64,000 nt of DNA from Furfurilactobacillus milii (GTDB lineage: Bacteria; Bacillota; Bacilli; Lactobacillales; Lactobacillaceae): contig NZ_WEZQ01000014.1 in the NCBI RefSeq assembly GCF_009864005.1, positions 62,001 to 126,000 of the forward strand, given 5' to 3'. Both the position numbers and the translations under genes were made by a program. Each line of letters opens with the position of its first letter. Position 1 is the stretch's first letter. Shown here piece after piece: positions 24,846-33,565 of the stretch. The notes under the pieces were generated by a model. That model was given only the letters and a program-made list of their open reading frames with translations, made no database searches and had not been told where the DNA came from.

Positions 24846-25487
24846 TCAGTAGCCAGCCGGTGAATCTGCTTCAGTGTTTGGCTGGAAGACAGCAATGCTG
24901 GCACGGTTATCACGGGTGGAATCGGTGATTAGCTTAATGACATAATCGCTGACGCTGGCGCGCGAAACAATGGTGTTTGTAACTGTAGTGCCACTGGCTG
25001 AGGTGTCATAGTCAATGGTTGCGTCATTGGTCATCCAGGCACAACGAATCAACGTATAATTCAAAGTTGAATTTTTGATCACGTCTGCCGCACGAACGGA
25101 TACGGACATTAAATCACCAACGGCCTGATTCTCCCATTCTTTAAAAGCACCGGTTAGTTCGTTCTCGATACCGATGCAAGTAATCCATAGTAATCTCGAG
25201 ACGTGCGCTTTTTCCATAGCAGCAGTGATGACTTGTGCCTGCTGCTCATGTTCCGTGTCACCACCAAGGGTTTCAAAGACAATGTCTTGATTAACCATGG
25301 CCCGATTTACCGCAACGGCGTCAGTTGCATCGCCTTCGATAACCGTTTCACGGGCAGGATCAGTAATTGTCAGGCGTGATGCATTCCTCAAGAACAAGGT
25401 TAAGTGGGCATCCGTCTCGTTTAATAAACGTTTAGTGACTTGGCGGCCAATCGTGCCATTAGCCCCTAAAATTAAAACATTTTGCAT
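24846..25487 (-). CDS. NAD(P)-binding protein (atypical SDR, NmrA-like)
   Basis: A 213-residue Rossmann protein: LILGANGTIGRQVTKRLL at the N-terminus, an Asp-containing turn (VIEGDATDA) and no classical YxxxK motif in the usual place. These proteins bind NAD(P) and act as redox sensors, reductases or epimerase-like enzymes. It lies downstream of, and on the same strand as, the MFS efflux gene (83 bases between), with its own AGGAGG-like site, so it may form an operon with it. Confidence 0.8.
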   Translation of the reverse strand: MQNVLILGANGTIGRQVTKRLLNETDAHLTLFLRNASRLTITDPARETVIEGDATDAVAVNRAMVNQDIVFETLGGDTEHEQQAQVITAAMEKAHVSRLLWITCIGIENELTGAFKEWENQAVGDLMSVSVRAADVIKNSTLNYTLIRCAWMTNDATIDYDTSASGTTVTNTIVSRASVSDYVIKLITDSTRDNRASIAVFQPNTEADSPAGY

Positions 25488-25569
25488 CGTTAATACCTCC
25501 CAAACTCAGTTATTTCGACTAAGTGACGTCAGTATAGAGCCTTCGAGTAACTGTAATGCAAACGAATTT

Positions 25570-26964
25570 CTAAAGTTTTTTGTGATTTAACCGCAGACCG
25601 TGAACCAATACAAAGAAGTTAATCAGCAAGAGTACCGCCAGCACAATAAAACCACGATGCGTACCTAACTGAGTGCGGAATGTAAAGGAGTGGGTGCTAC
25701 CAGCCTGTGTCAGCGCGACTACCGCAGACACAATGGCCGTTCCGACGGCGCCGGCGAATTGCTGAACGGTGTTGTAAATAGCGTTACCATCACTTTGTTG
25801 TTGGTCTGACAGAGATTTTAGGCCGGTTGTCATGATGTTGCCGAATGCTAGGCCGGTACCAAACATATAAAGCAGATACCAACTTAAAATGATGCCAGGA
25901 GTCAGAGAGCTTGTGCCAAACATCATGCCGCCCAACGCGACTAACTGACAGAAAGCACCGGCCAAAATTGGCCGTGTTGGACCGAAATGGTCGAGAATCG
26001 TGCCACCTAGGGGCGCAAATAACGCTCCTAGCGCAGCCCCAGGCAGGACAACCAACCCGGCAATTAAGGCACTTTTACCGTTTACGAGTTGCAAGAAGTT
26101 TGGCAGGAGAAAGGATAATCCCAGTGCGCTGATTTGAACGAGAAAGAATGCTAAAAGGTGCCAATTGAAAACAGGTTGACTAAAAACTGTCAACTTAATC
26201 AGTGGCTGGTCAATCCGTTTGGAACGCCAAATGAACGCTGCGAGGGCCAAACAACCAATGACGATGCCTAAAATAACAGGCCATGGTTGGGTCGTCACGT
26301 GGGCCATATTGCTGAGACCAAGGATAAAGCTGATGAAGGTCAGCGCGACTAGTCCCCAACTGAGAACGTCAAAACGGACCTTTTCTGTTTTATTGACTTG
26401 CCGAATGGTCAGTAACCCGGTAATCAGCGAGAGTAGCAACAACGGGACGAGGAACATGAAAATGTCCCGCCAGTTGAGGTTGCTGACAATCAGGCCACCA
26501 TATGTTGGTCCTAATGCAGGTGCAACCGCGGTGACTAAGGTGCCGATACCCATAAGCAGACCGATTTTGTCCATTGGTGCCTGCTCCAAAATGATGTTAA
26601 ACATCAACGGCAGTGCAATCCCAGTTGCAACACCCTGAATTAGTCGTCCTAGAAGAAGCGCGCCAAATGTCGGGGCAAACGTATCCACAACCAGGCCAGC
26701 AATAAACAGCAGGTTGGCAGTTAAAAAGAGTGTCCGCGTTTTGAATCGTCGTTTGAGGAAAGACGAAATCGGGACAAACGTCGCAACAATGAGCAGGTAG
26801 CCAGTGGTTAACCACTGAACCGTTCCCGTACTGATGTGAAATTGCCGCATCAATACGGGAAAAGTAATATTCATGGCCGTCTCGACCACCACACCGGCAA
26901 ATGACATTAGACCAGTGGCGAAAATGGCAAGGATCAAACGACTATTGAGCGTTCGTTGTTGCAA
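25570..26964 (-). CDS. MFS drug exporter, DHA2 family (14 TM)
   Basis: A 464-residue polytopic membrane protein. It shows the DHA2 N-terminal motif near residue 30 (ETAMNITFPVLMRQF), the motif A region, and the antiporter motif C (GTLVTAVAPALGPTYGG, about residues 145-160). Length and the 14-helix pattern match EmrB/QacA/LmrB proton-driven multidrug exporters. The ATG follows AAGGAGG. No regulator is adjacent; it is followed by the NAD(P)-binding gene. Confidence 0.88.
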   Translation of the reverse strand: MQQRTLNSRLILAIFATGLMSFAGVVVETAMNITFPVLMRQFHISTGTVQWLTTGYLLIVATFVPISSFLKRRFKTRTLFLTANLLFIAGLVVDTFAPTFGALLLGRLIQGVATGIALPLMFNIILEQAPMDKIGLLMGIGTLVTAVAPALGPTYGGLIVSNLNWRDIFMFLVPLLLLSLITGLLTIRQVNKTEKVRFDVLSWGLVALTFISFILGLSNMAHVTTQPWPVILGIVIGCLALAAFIWRSKRIDQPLIKLTVFSQPVFNWHLLAFFLVQISALGLSFLLPNFLQLVNGKSALIAGLVVLPGAALGALFAPLGGTILDHFGPTRPILAGAFCQLVALGGMMFGTSSLTPGIILSWYLLYMFGTGLAFGNIMTTGLKSLSDQQQSDGNAIYNTVQQFAGAVGTAIVSAVVALTQAGSTHSFTFRTQLGTHRGFIVLAVLLLINFFVLVHGLRLNHKKL

Positions 26965-27065
26965 AAAAAGACCTCCTTAAGGTGCAATTAAACGTTACTT
27001 CGTTTATATCACAGTCTCGGAAGGTCTCGCTAGAACGAATTTATAAAACTTTTTATGAAGAGCAA

Positions 27066-27755
27066 TTAATCGCTGAACTGAATGTTCTTTTGATGAATCG
27101 CAATGGAGTAACCGATGATGACCAATAGGATGCCAACTGCAGCAAACCAAATCGCGTGAACATTGAAGGAAAGTTGCAAGAGTGCCGAGATGATGGCGCC
27201 CGCCGCAAACGCAAAAACCAACTCTAGGTACAGCATTGCGCTAATCAGTTGGCTGCGGTTGTGATGGAAATGAAACTCACCAATCGCAATCATTGCCATT
27301 TTAAGGTTACCGGTGGAATAAACGCTGTTGTAGCCGTGACCTTCAATGGCATTAAAGGCCGTCGTTTGCATGGCCATGACCATTGCTAACGGTGGTACCG
27401 CAAAAATATCAGACACGCTCCGTGGTTCGAACCCAACGATGATACAAACTACCATTTCCAGTAAGAGGGTGGGGAGGCGCCAGTAGTGTGTGCTGTGGTG
27501 ATGCTTAAATAAACTGACAGCCAGCACGCCCAGTGAGAAAAAGAGGATGGCTGCCACCTTGGTCATGAGGCTAGGCAGATTTCGTTTGGCAACGTCGACA
27601 CTCAGAAAAATGATGTTACCAGTCTGCATAGCTGCCAGTGATCCACCGCGCTGTTCAAATGTATAAGCGTCGATAAAACCACCGACCATTGTGAGAGCCA
27701 CGGCGAGCCGGCGAAGCTGGTAAATCTGGGGAACACCGTCTTTATCTAGGGGCAT
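27066..27755 (-). CDS. DUF1275 (YoaK-type) membrane protein
   Basis: About 229 residues with six predicted membrane segments. The family signature near the N-terminus is visible: GGFIDAYTFEQRGGSLAAMQTGNI (read here across two short motifs, GGFIDAYTF and AAMQTGNI), then AMVMAMQTTAFNAIEG and YSTGNLKMA. Function of the family is unknown; transport has been suggested. ATG 27755 after AAAGAAG is preferred to an upstream in-frame ATG lacking a ribosome site. Confidence 0.85.
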   Translation of the reverse strand: MPLDKDGVPQIYQLRRLAVALTMVGGFIDAYTFEQRGGSLAAMQTGNIIFLSVDVAKRNLPSLMTKVAAILFFSLGVLAVSLFKHHHSTHYWRLPTLLLEMVVCIIVGFEPRSVSDIFAVPPLAMVMAMQTTAFNAIEGHGYNSVYSTGNLKMAMIAIGEFHFHHNRSQLISAMLYLELVFAFAAGAIISALLQLSFNVHAIWFAAVGILLVIIGYSIAIHQKNIQFSD

Positions 27756-27862
27756 AATAAACTTCTTTCCGATTTCGTATAAAGAATAGTTTAGCACAAT
27801 CACGGAAGATTAAAATTCGATGATAAAATGCGAACTAAAACGCAAAAAAATAAATTGTTATT

Positions 27863-27927
27863 TTTTGAACAAAATGGATCATTAAATCCCAGTTTCAATA
27901 ATGATACACGGGGTATATTGTTCAAAA
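27863..27927. promoter_or_regulatory. Spaced inverted repeat in the leader of the lectin/MucBP gene
   Basis: TTTTGAACAA (27863-27872) and TTGTTCAAAA (27918-27927) are exact reverse complements 45 bases apart, upstream of the surface-protein gene. They could be a two-site operator for a dimeric regulator bound by looping. The rest of this 305-base gap is AT-rich leader; TATATT near 27914 could be a -10, but no convincing -35 is seen. Confidence 0.4.
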
Positions 27928-28059
27928 CTTAATTGTGGAGACTTCCTGAAGTGTTGCAATATCAGCATCTTTCACGAGTCACATCAATTGTTAGGGTAAC
28001 TAATTATTCTTATGATTACGATAAGAACATTGGTGAAAGCAATAGATGGAGGCGACGAA

Positions 28060-31000
28060 ATGATGATGGAAATTGGTATGCATTCAAAATGGTTGGCTAA
28101 AATGGTGCATGGCTTTTCTGCCACACTGATTATGTTTGGAACACTTGGTGGACTGGCGTGGAGCCCACCATCGTCTGTAAAAGCAGAAACGAAGACGAAA
28201 CAACAAACTGAACGTAATGAAGGGATAATCAATGTTTCAGCGAAGGATTTCTTGGAACGGTTTCACCTCAATGGGTCAGCAACATACAAGTATGACGAGA
28301 AGAGTGATACGGGAATTGTGACGCTTACGGAAGATGTGAAGGAACAGGCAGGTAATTTTACGTTAAAAGATCGAATCGATCTTGATAAGAGCTTTGAATT
28401 GACTGGGTCGGTTAACCTCGGTAGTGATTCAAAGACTACAGGCGCTGACGGTATTGGGTTTGCTTTCCACCCCGGGGATACAAAAGCAGTTGGGTATCGC
28501 GGCGCCAACATGGGTATTGGTGGGTTACAAAATGCCATTGGTTTCCAGCTAGATACATTCCATAATAGCTATTCAGCCCCAGATCCTAATGGCGCATATC
28601 CCAATTATCAGTTAGGGTGGGAAGCTGACCCGAACGTCAATCCGTACGGGGCGTTTGTGACAACGGATGGTGAAAAGGGCTGGGCCACGATTGATACGGA
28701 TACGGTACAGAAGTTTGATGGCCCAAAGAATATCGATGGTAAGTTTAGACCTTTTAAAATTTCTTATGATGGGAAAACACGTTTGTTAACGGTTCAGTAT
28801 GATGCGGCTGAAGGTGCAAAGTATTGGACATACACGATTCCTAAGGGCGAGCAGTATCAACAGATGGCGATGGCCGTCAGCGCTTCCACTGGGGGTTCGA
28901 AAAACAAACATCAGTATAAATTTGATAATTTTAAGTATGAGTCTTGGTCTGGTATCAACGTGCGCTATGTTCGTGAAGATAAGGATGGTTATCACGATAT
29001 TGCTGATCCTGAAAGCATGTCAGGGCCAGATGGACAAGAGTACAAAACAGAACAAAAAGACATTGCCGGTTACAGATTTAAAGAAATGGGTAAAGACAGT
29101 CTGCCCGCCGCTGGAATATATAGCGGAACTGGTGGCACCGTCATTTACGTTTATGAATCGACTCAGTTGGACTCGGCCGGTGTGAAAGTGATTCATAAAA
29201 CGGAAGATGGCAAAATTCTGAAAACTGAAAATGCCACGTACGGAAAAGATTCAAGCGGCAATCCCTTGCCGCCAATTGTTGGTAATCAATATTTTACCCA
29301 GCAGGGAACATTTGACGGGTACGTCTTCGTTAAAGTAGATGAAGGCGGCTGGGCGCCAACAGGTTTCTTGGAGAAAGACGAGGGTATCGTGACTTATATT
29401 TATCGCGATAAGAATGCGCCAGAAACTGCGATGCCAGTTACGGTTAACCACGTTGATAAGAGCACAGGCAATTTATTGAAAGAAGAAATGGCGACATTTC
29501 CAGATGGCTTGTTTGTCGGTCAACGATATACATCGGAAATTGGTAAGTTTCCTGGTTTCAAGTATGTTGGTATCGACGAAAATGGATTGAAGCCTGAAGG
29601 AATTTTGGATAACAAAGGTGGCGCTGTGACCTATTACTATGAGCCAGAACCAGAGTCTGCTGGGGAAGTGAAGGTTCACTACCAAACGGAAGATGGTAAA
29701 TTGTTAGGCAATGCGGATGCCGATTATCCAGACGGTCAACATGTCGGCAAACAATACACGACGAAGCAAAAAGCGTTTGATGGGTACGAATTCGTGAAAG
29801 TGGATGAAGAAAAGGGTTTGGCGGCTACTGGTACATTAACACCTGATGATGGTGACGTTTACTACATTTACAAGGAAGTCAAACCAGATCCCGAACCTGC
29901 TGGGGAAGTGAAAGTTCATTACCAAACAGAAGATGGCAAGACATTAGGTAGTGCGGATGCCGATTATCCAGACGGTCAACATGTGGGGAAACAGTACACA
30001 ACGAAGCAAAAAGCGTTTGATGGGTACGAATTCGTGAAAGTGGATGAAGAAAAGGGCCTAGCAGCGACTGGTACATTGACCGCTGACGGCGGTGACGTTT
30101 ACTACATCTACAAGGTAGTCGAACCAACCCCCGAACCTGCCGGCAAAGTTACCGTTCATTACCAAACGGAAGATGGTCAGTCATTAGGTAGTACAATGGC
30201 CAGTTATCCGGATGGTCAACATGTGGGGAAACAGTACACGACTGAAAAGCGCGACTTTGATGGGTACGAATTCGTGAAAGTCGATGAGGGAAAAGGCTTA
30301 GCGGCTAATGGTACATTGACGGCCGACGACGGTGACGTTTACTACATCTACAAGGAAGTCGAACCAATCCCCGAACCTGCCGGCAAAGTGATGGTTCGTT
30401 ATGTCACCGATGATGCTGAGCCTAAGGAGTTAAAGGATTCCGAAGAGGCCGAGTATTTAGATGAACAGGTTGTTGGTGGGCGCTACCAAACGATTAAATA
30501 TACGTTTGAGGGATACAGTTTTAAAGAAGTATCCAGCGATGGCCTGCCAGTGAGTAGTTATCTGACCGCTGAGGGTGGCACAGTGACGTATGTTTATTCG
30601 AAAGAAGATGACCCAGCAAAATGTGGACGTGTTCACGTGACTCATCAGACGGTTGACGGCGAGAAACTGGATAGTCACGAAGCAGATTATCCAAACGGTC
30701 AGGCGGTTGGTGAACGGTATGAAGCCAGTCCACGTGATTTTCGGCCACTGACCTACCTATTTATGACTGAGGACAGTGCGCCCGCCACTGGTACGTTAGA
30801 AGAAAACGACAAGCAGGTGACTTTCGTTTATGGTGACGCTGATGACAATTTGCCAAATGTGAAGGTCGAATACAAAACGGAAGATGGCGACTTGCTCGGC
30901 AATGCGGTTGCAACATATCCAGAAGGTCAAGAAGTGGGTAAACCGTATCAAACAAACCAACGTGACTTTGACGGATATAGCTTTGTTAGGGTAGATGCCG

Positions 31001-31818
31001 CTGGTCTAGCTGCTAATGGTGACATTCCAGAAGGTGGCGGTATGGTAATTTATCTTTACCAGGCTAATCCAACAGATCCAACACCAGGTGAACCGGACCC
31101 TGATCCAACAGATCCGGAGCCATCACCCGTACCTGATCCTAAGCCAGATCCGGAACCGACACCGGAACCATCAGATCCGACAGAACCATCCAATCCAGGA
31201 GATGAATCCAGTTCTGGTAGTTCAGAATCAGGCAATAGTAGTTCTAACACGGATAGTTCTGATACTGAATCAAATGGTAATGACGTCAATAGCGGTTCCA
31301 ACACTGGCGGTGGCAACGGCAACACAAGTAACTCCGATAGCTCAAGCGTCAACAGCGATGGAACAGGGACAACAACTTCAGAATCATCGACAACAGGTAA
31401 TCAGAATGCTGACACTGGAAAAGAAAACTCGAATAATCAGCAACAAACAACGACCGGTAATACAAACACTGATAACCAGTTAACTAACGGTCAATCACAA
31501 AACTATCCAGTAACCGATGTGCTTGGAGAAGTTCAACGATCGGGGATGGTGAGTGAGGAAACTAGCGCTGAACAGTCAACACCTTCTGCTGAAGAAGCGA
31601 CTGCCACACATGATTCCGGTCAAGCGCTGGCAGGTAATCAACCCGCAATGGCGCAGATTGATCCCGGCGAACCAGCAACTAAATCATCAGCTAAAAAGGA
31701 TTCAGGTGATTTACCGTTCGTGGGTCAACGTACAGAAGCACTAGTTACTATTGGTGTTCTTGCCTTGTTAGTAACGTTTACAGGATTCTACATGTTTCAA
31801 AAACGGTCTAAAAAGTAA
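28060..31818 (+). CDS. Cell-surface adhesin: L-type lectin domain, nine MucBP-like repeats, LPFVG anchor
   Basis: A 1252-residue surface protein. Signal peptide residues 1-42 (membrane stretch then SSVKAE). Residues about 55-300 are an L-type lectin-like domain (GADGIGFAFHPGD; IGFQLDTFHNS; KFDNFKYESW). Nine MucBP-type repeats follow (about 300-1003), each ending in [VI]xYxY; the three at 29668-30387 are near-identical 80-residue units. A Pro/Asp then Ser/Asn-rich wall-spanning stalk leads to LPFVG (residue 1218), a hydrophobic helix and KRSKK. Such proteins bind mucin or plant/host glycans. ATG 28060 follows GGAGG by seven bases. The sorting motif differs from LPXTG (Val for Thr). Confidence 0.9.
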   Translation: MMMEIGMHSKWLAKMVHGFSATLIMFGTLGGLAWSPPSSVKAETKTKQQTERNEGIINVSAKDFLERFHLNGSATYKYDEKSDTGIVTLTEDVKEQAGNFTLKDRIDLDKSFELTGSVNLGSDSKTTGADGIGFAFHPGDTKAVGYRGANMGIGGLQNAIGFQLDTFHNSYSAPDPNGAYPNYQLGWEADPNVNPYGAFVTTDGEKGWATIDTDTVQKFDGPKNIDGKFRPFKISYDGKTRLLTVQYDAAEGAKYWTYTIPKGEQYQQMAMAVSASTGGSKNKHQYKFDNFKYESWSGINVRYVREDKDGYHDIADPESMSGPDGQEYKTEQKDIAGYRFKEMGKDSLPAAGIYSGTGGTVIYVYESTQLDSAGVKVIHKTEDGKILKTENATYGKDSSGNPLPPIVGNQYFTQQGTFDGYVFVKVDEGGWAPTGFLEKDEGIVTYIYRDKNAPETAMPVTVNHVDKSTGNLLKEEMATFPDGLFVGQRYTSEIGKFPGFKYVGIDENGLKPEGILDNKGGAVTYYYEPEPESAGEVKVHYQTEDGKLLGNADADYPDGQHVGKQYTTKQKAFDGYEFVKVDEEKGLAATGTLTPDDGDVYYIYKEVKPDPEPAGEVKVHYQTEDGKTLGSADADYPDGQHVGKQYTTKQKAFDGYEFVKVDEEKGLAATGTLTADGGDVYYIYKVVEPTPEPAGKVTVHYQTEDGQSLGSTMASYPDGQHVGKQYTTEKRDFDGYEFVKVDEGKGLAANGTLTADDGDVYYIYKEVEPIPEPAGKVMVRYVTDDAEPKELKDSEEAEYLDEQVVGGRYQTIKYTFEGYSFKEVSSDGLPVSSYLTAEGGTVTYVYSKEDDPAKCGRVHVTHQTVDGEKLDSHEADYPNGQAVGERYEASPRDFRPLTYLFMTEDSAPATGTLEENDKQVTFVYGDADDNLPNVKVEYKTEDGDLLGNAVATYPEGQEVGKPYQTNQRDFDGYSFVRVDAAGLAANGDIPEGGGMVIYLYQANPTDPTPGEPDPDPTDPEPSPVPDPKPDPEPTPEPSDPTEPSNPGDESSSGSSESGNSSSNTDSSDTESNGNDVNSGSNTGGGNGNTSNSDSSSVNSDGTGTTTSESSTTGNQNADTGKENSNNQQQTTTGNTNTDNQLTNGQSQNYPVTDVLGEVQRSGMVSEETSAEQSTPSAEEATATHDSGQALAGNQPAMAQIDPGEPATKSSAKKDSGDLPFVGQRTEALVTIGVLALLVTFTGFYMFQKRSKK
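29668..30387 (+). repeat. Three tandem 240-bp MucBP repeats
   Basis: Units start at 29668, 29908 and 30148 with an exact 240-bp period and high nucleotide identity; a fourth, diverged unit starts at 30388 in phase. The high identity suggests recent duplication, and copy number is likely to vary between strains by recombination. Confidence 0.9.
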
Positions 31819-31838
31819 TCGTTCTTCTTAACTGAAAG

Positions 31839-31888
31839 CACTGACAGTAATTGGGGTACCAAGTGTCAATTACTGTTGGTGTTTTTTT
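31839..31888 (+). terminator. Intrinsic terminator after the lectin/MucBP gene
   Basis: CACTGACAGTAATTG pairs with CAATTACTGTTGGTG (two G-U pairs), followed by seven T. Confidence 0.92.
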
Positions 31889-31973
31889 GATGGGTTGCGT
31901 CCGAAAACGAGTTAGCGTAGAGTAAATTGCATCTCTTTTTTACACAAAATGAATGGATCAGAAAGGAAACCTC

Positions 31974-33323
31974 ATGGCACAGACACCGCCCAAACAACTT
32001 GCTCGTAAGCTAACACACCGTCACATTCAAATGATTGCGCTGGGCGGCACGATTGGTACTGGCCTATTCTTAGGCTCTGGTAGCGCAATTCACCAAGCTG
32101 GACCGGCCATCATTTTAGCTTATGCCATTGGTGGCTTCTTTTGTTATTTGATGATGCGTGCTCTGGGTGAGCTGTTGCTGTCTGATTTGAAGAAAACCTC
32201 TTTTTTAGACTTTATTCAAACGTATTTGGGCAAACGCGCAGGCTTTGTCATTGGCTGGATTTACTGGTTGTGTTGGCTGAGTCTGGCCATGGCCGATTTA
32301 ACGGCAACTGGTATTTACTTAAAATACTGGTGGCCGGGCTTGCCCCAGTGGCTACCACCACTGATAATTATTGGCCTCCTCGTTTTAGTCAACCTGATGT
32401 CTGTTGGCGCGTTTGGTGAATTGGAATACTGGTTTGCGATGATCAAAGTGGTCACCATTGTGGCGTTAATTGCCGTTGGGGTTGTTTTGCTGGCAACGCA
32501 AGTAAACGTTAATGGGCATACGGCTAATTTAGCACGATTGTGGCAGCATGGTGGTTTCTTCGCCACTGGCTGGTCGGGCTTCTTGACTTCATTTACACTG
32601 GTCATTTTTGCCTTTACTGGGATTGAAATGCTGGGGCTGACTGCAGGTGAAACAGCCAATCCACAGACAGAATTGCCACGGGCTATCAACAGTTTGCCAA
32701 TTCGGATGATTTTGTTTTACGTTGGCGCGTTGTTTGCGATGATGATCATTTATCCATGGCAACAGTTGCCAGTTCACAGCAGTCCATTCGTACAAGTATT
32801 TAACGGCTTAGGAATTAAAGCGGCCGCTGGTGTGATCAACTTTGTGGTATTGACTGCGGCTTTGTCAGCGGCCAACAGTGCCTTATTTAGTACGAGTCGG
32901 ACGTTATTTGTCCTAGCTAACATGGGTGGTGCACCGAAACGACTCAAAAAGGTTAACCGGTTTAACGTACCTAGACCAGCGATGCTCGTTTCAGCTTTTA
33001 TCCTGTTGCTGACTGTACTGTTAAATTACTTACTACCAGGAACCGTCTTTACGTTAGTGGCCAGTATGTCGACGATTAACTTTATCGTTGTATGGATGGC
33101 ACTGATCGTGTGTCACTTACGTTATCGTCGACAAACGAAGCAGCCCAGTCAATTATTTGCGATGCCATTGTTTCCTATCAGTGATTGGATAACGTTGGTC
33201 TTTTTTGGTCTCGTCATCGTTGGACTGTTTTTCGATCCTCAGCGTTGGTGGATGGTGTTCGGTGCCGGCGCTATCATACTGGTGTTGACGCTAATCAGCT
33301 GGGTTGTCGTGAAAGAATCCTGA
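31974..33323 (+). CDS. Amino acid permease (APC superfamily, AAT type)
   Basis: A 449-residue transporter with about 12 membrane segments. The N-terminal substrate-binding loop is characteristic (IQMIALGGTIGTGLFLGSGS, about residues 19-38); the motif GFLTSFTLVIFAFTGIEMLG in helix 6 and the conserved GETANPQTELPRAI follow. These are proton-coupled amino acid importers of the AnsP/ProY/LysP type; specificity cannot be told. ATG 31974 after AAAGGA; seven codons upstream stay open. The 243-base gap to the next gene holds no clear terminator. Confidence 0.88.
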   Translation: MAQTPPKQLARKLTHRHIQMIALGGTIGTGLFLGSGSAIHQAGPAIILAYAIGGFFCYLMMRALGELLLSDLKKTSFLDFIQTYLGKRAGFVIGWIYWLCWLSLAMADLTATGIYLKYWWPGLPQWLPPLIIIGLLVLVNLMSVGAFGELEYWFAMIKVVTIVALIAVGVVLLATQVNVNGHTANLARLWQHGGFFATGWSGFLTSFTLVIFAFTGIEMLGLTAGETANPQTELPRAINSLPIRMILFYVGALFAMMIIYPWQQLPVHSSPFVQVFNGLGIKAAAGVINFVVLTAALSAANSALFSTSRTLFVLANMGGAPKRLKKVNRFNVPRPAMLVSAFILLLTVLLNYLLPGTVFTLVASMSTINFIVVWMALIVCHLRYRRQTKQPSQLFAMPLFPISDWITLVFFGLVIVGLFFDPQRWWMVFGAGAIILVLTLISWVVVKES

Positions 33324-33565
33324 TTATCATTGAGTTTTAGTTTATAAATTAATGTGAGATATGATTGTGACTCAGTTTGATACCGTTGTAGTGGTGGAAA
33401 CCGCCAAACGGCAATCAACGAGTCGCAATTTTTTTATGGTTTTTATAGGCGTTAACTTTGCGAGTCTTCATTTGCGTTTGTTAAAATTATTGCAACGAGT
33501 CGTGCATGACAGCGGTTATGTAGCGATCGATTCCACCGAAGTTAGAATGAGAAAGGACTGAGGCG

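Noticed and set aside
29668-30387. Regular 240-bp spacing first considered as a CRISPR-like or satellite array
   Set aside because: The units are coding MucBP domains in frame within one surface protein.
31056-31352. 98-codon minus-strand frame rich in Leu/Gly/Ser
   Set aside because: It is the antisense of the Pro/Asp/Ser-rich stalk of the surface protein; low-complexity repeats keep both strands open.
33361-33561. 66-codon open frame between the amino acid permease and the first P-type ATPase
   Set aside because: No ribosome site, no natural-looking sequence and a poor match to codon use. I also looked for a manganese or magnesium riboswitch in this leader and saw no known motif.
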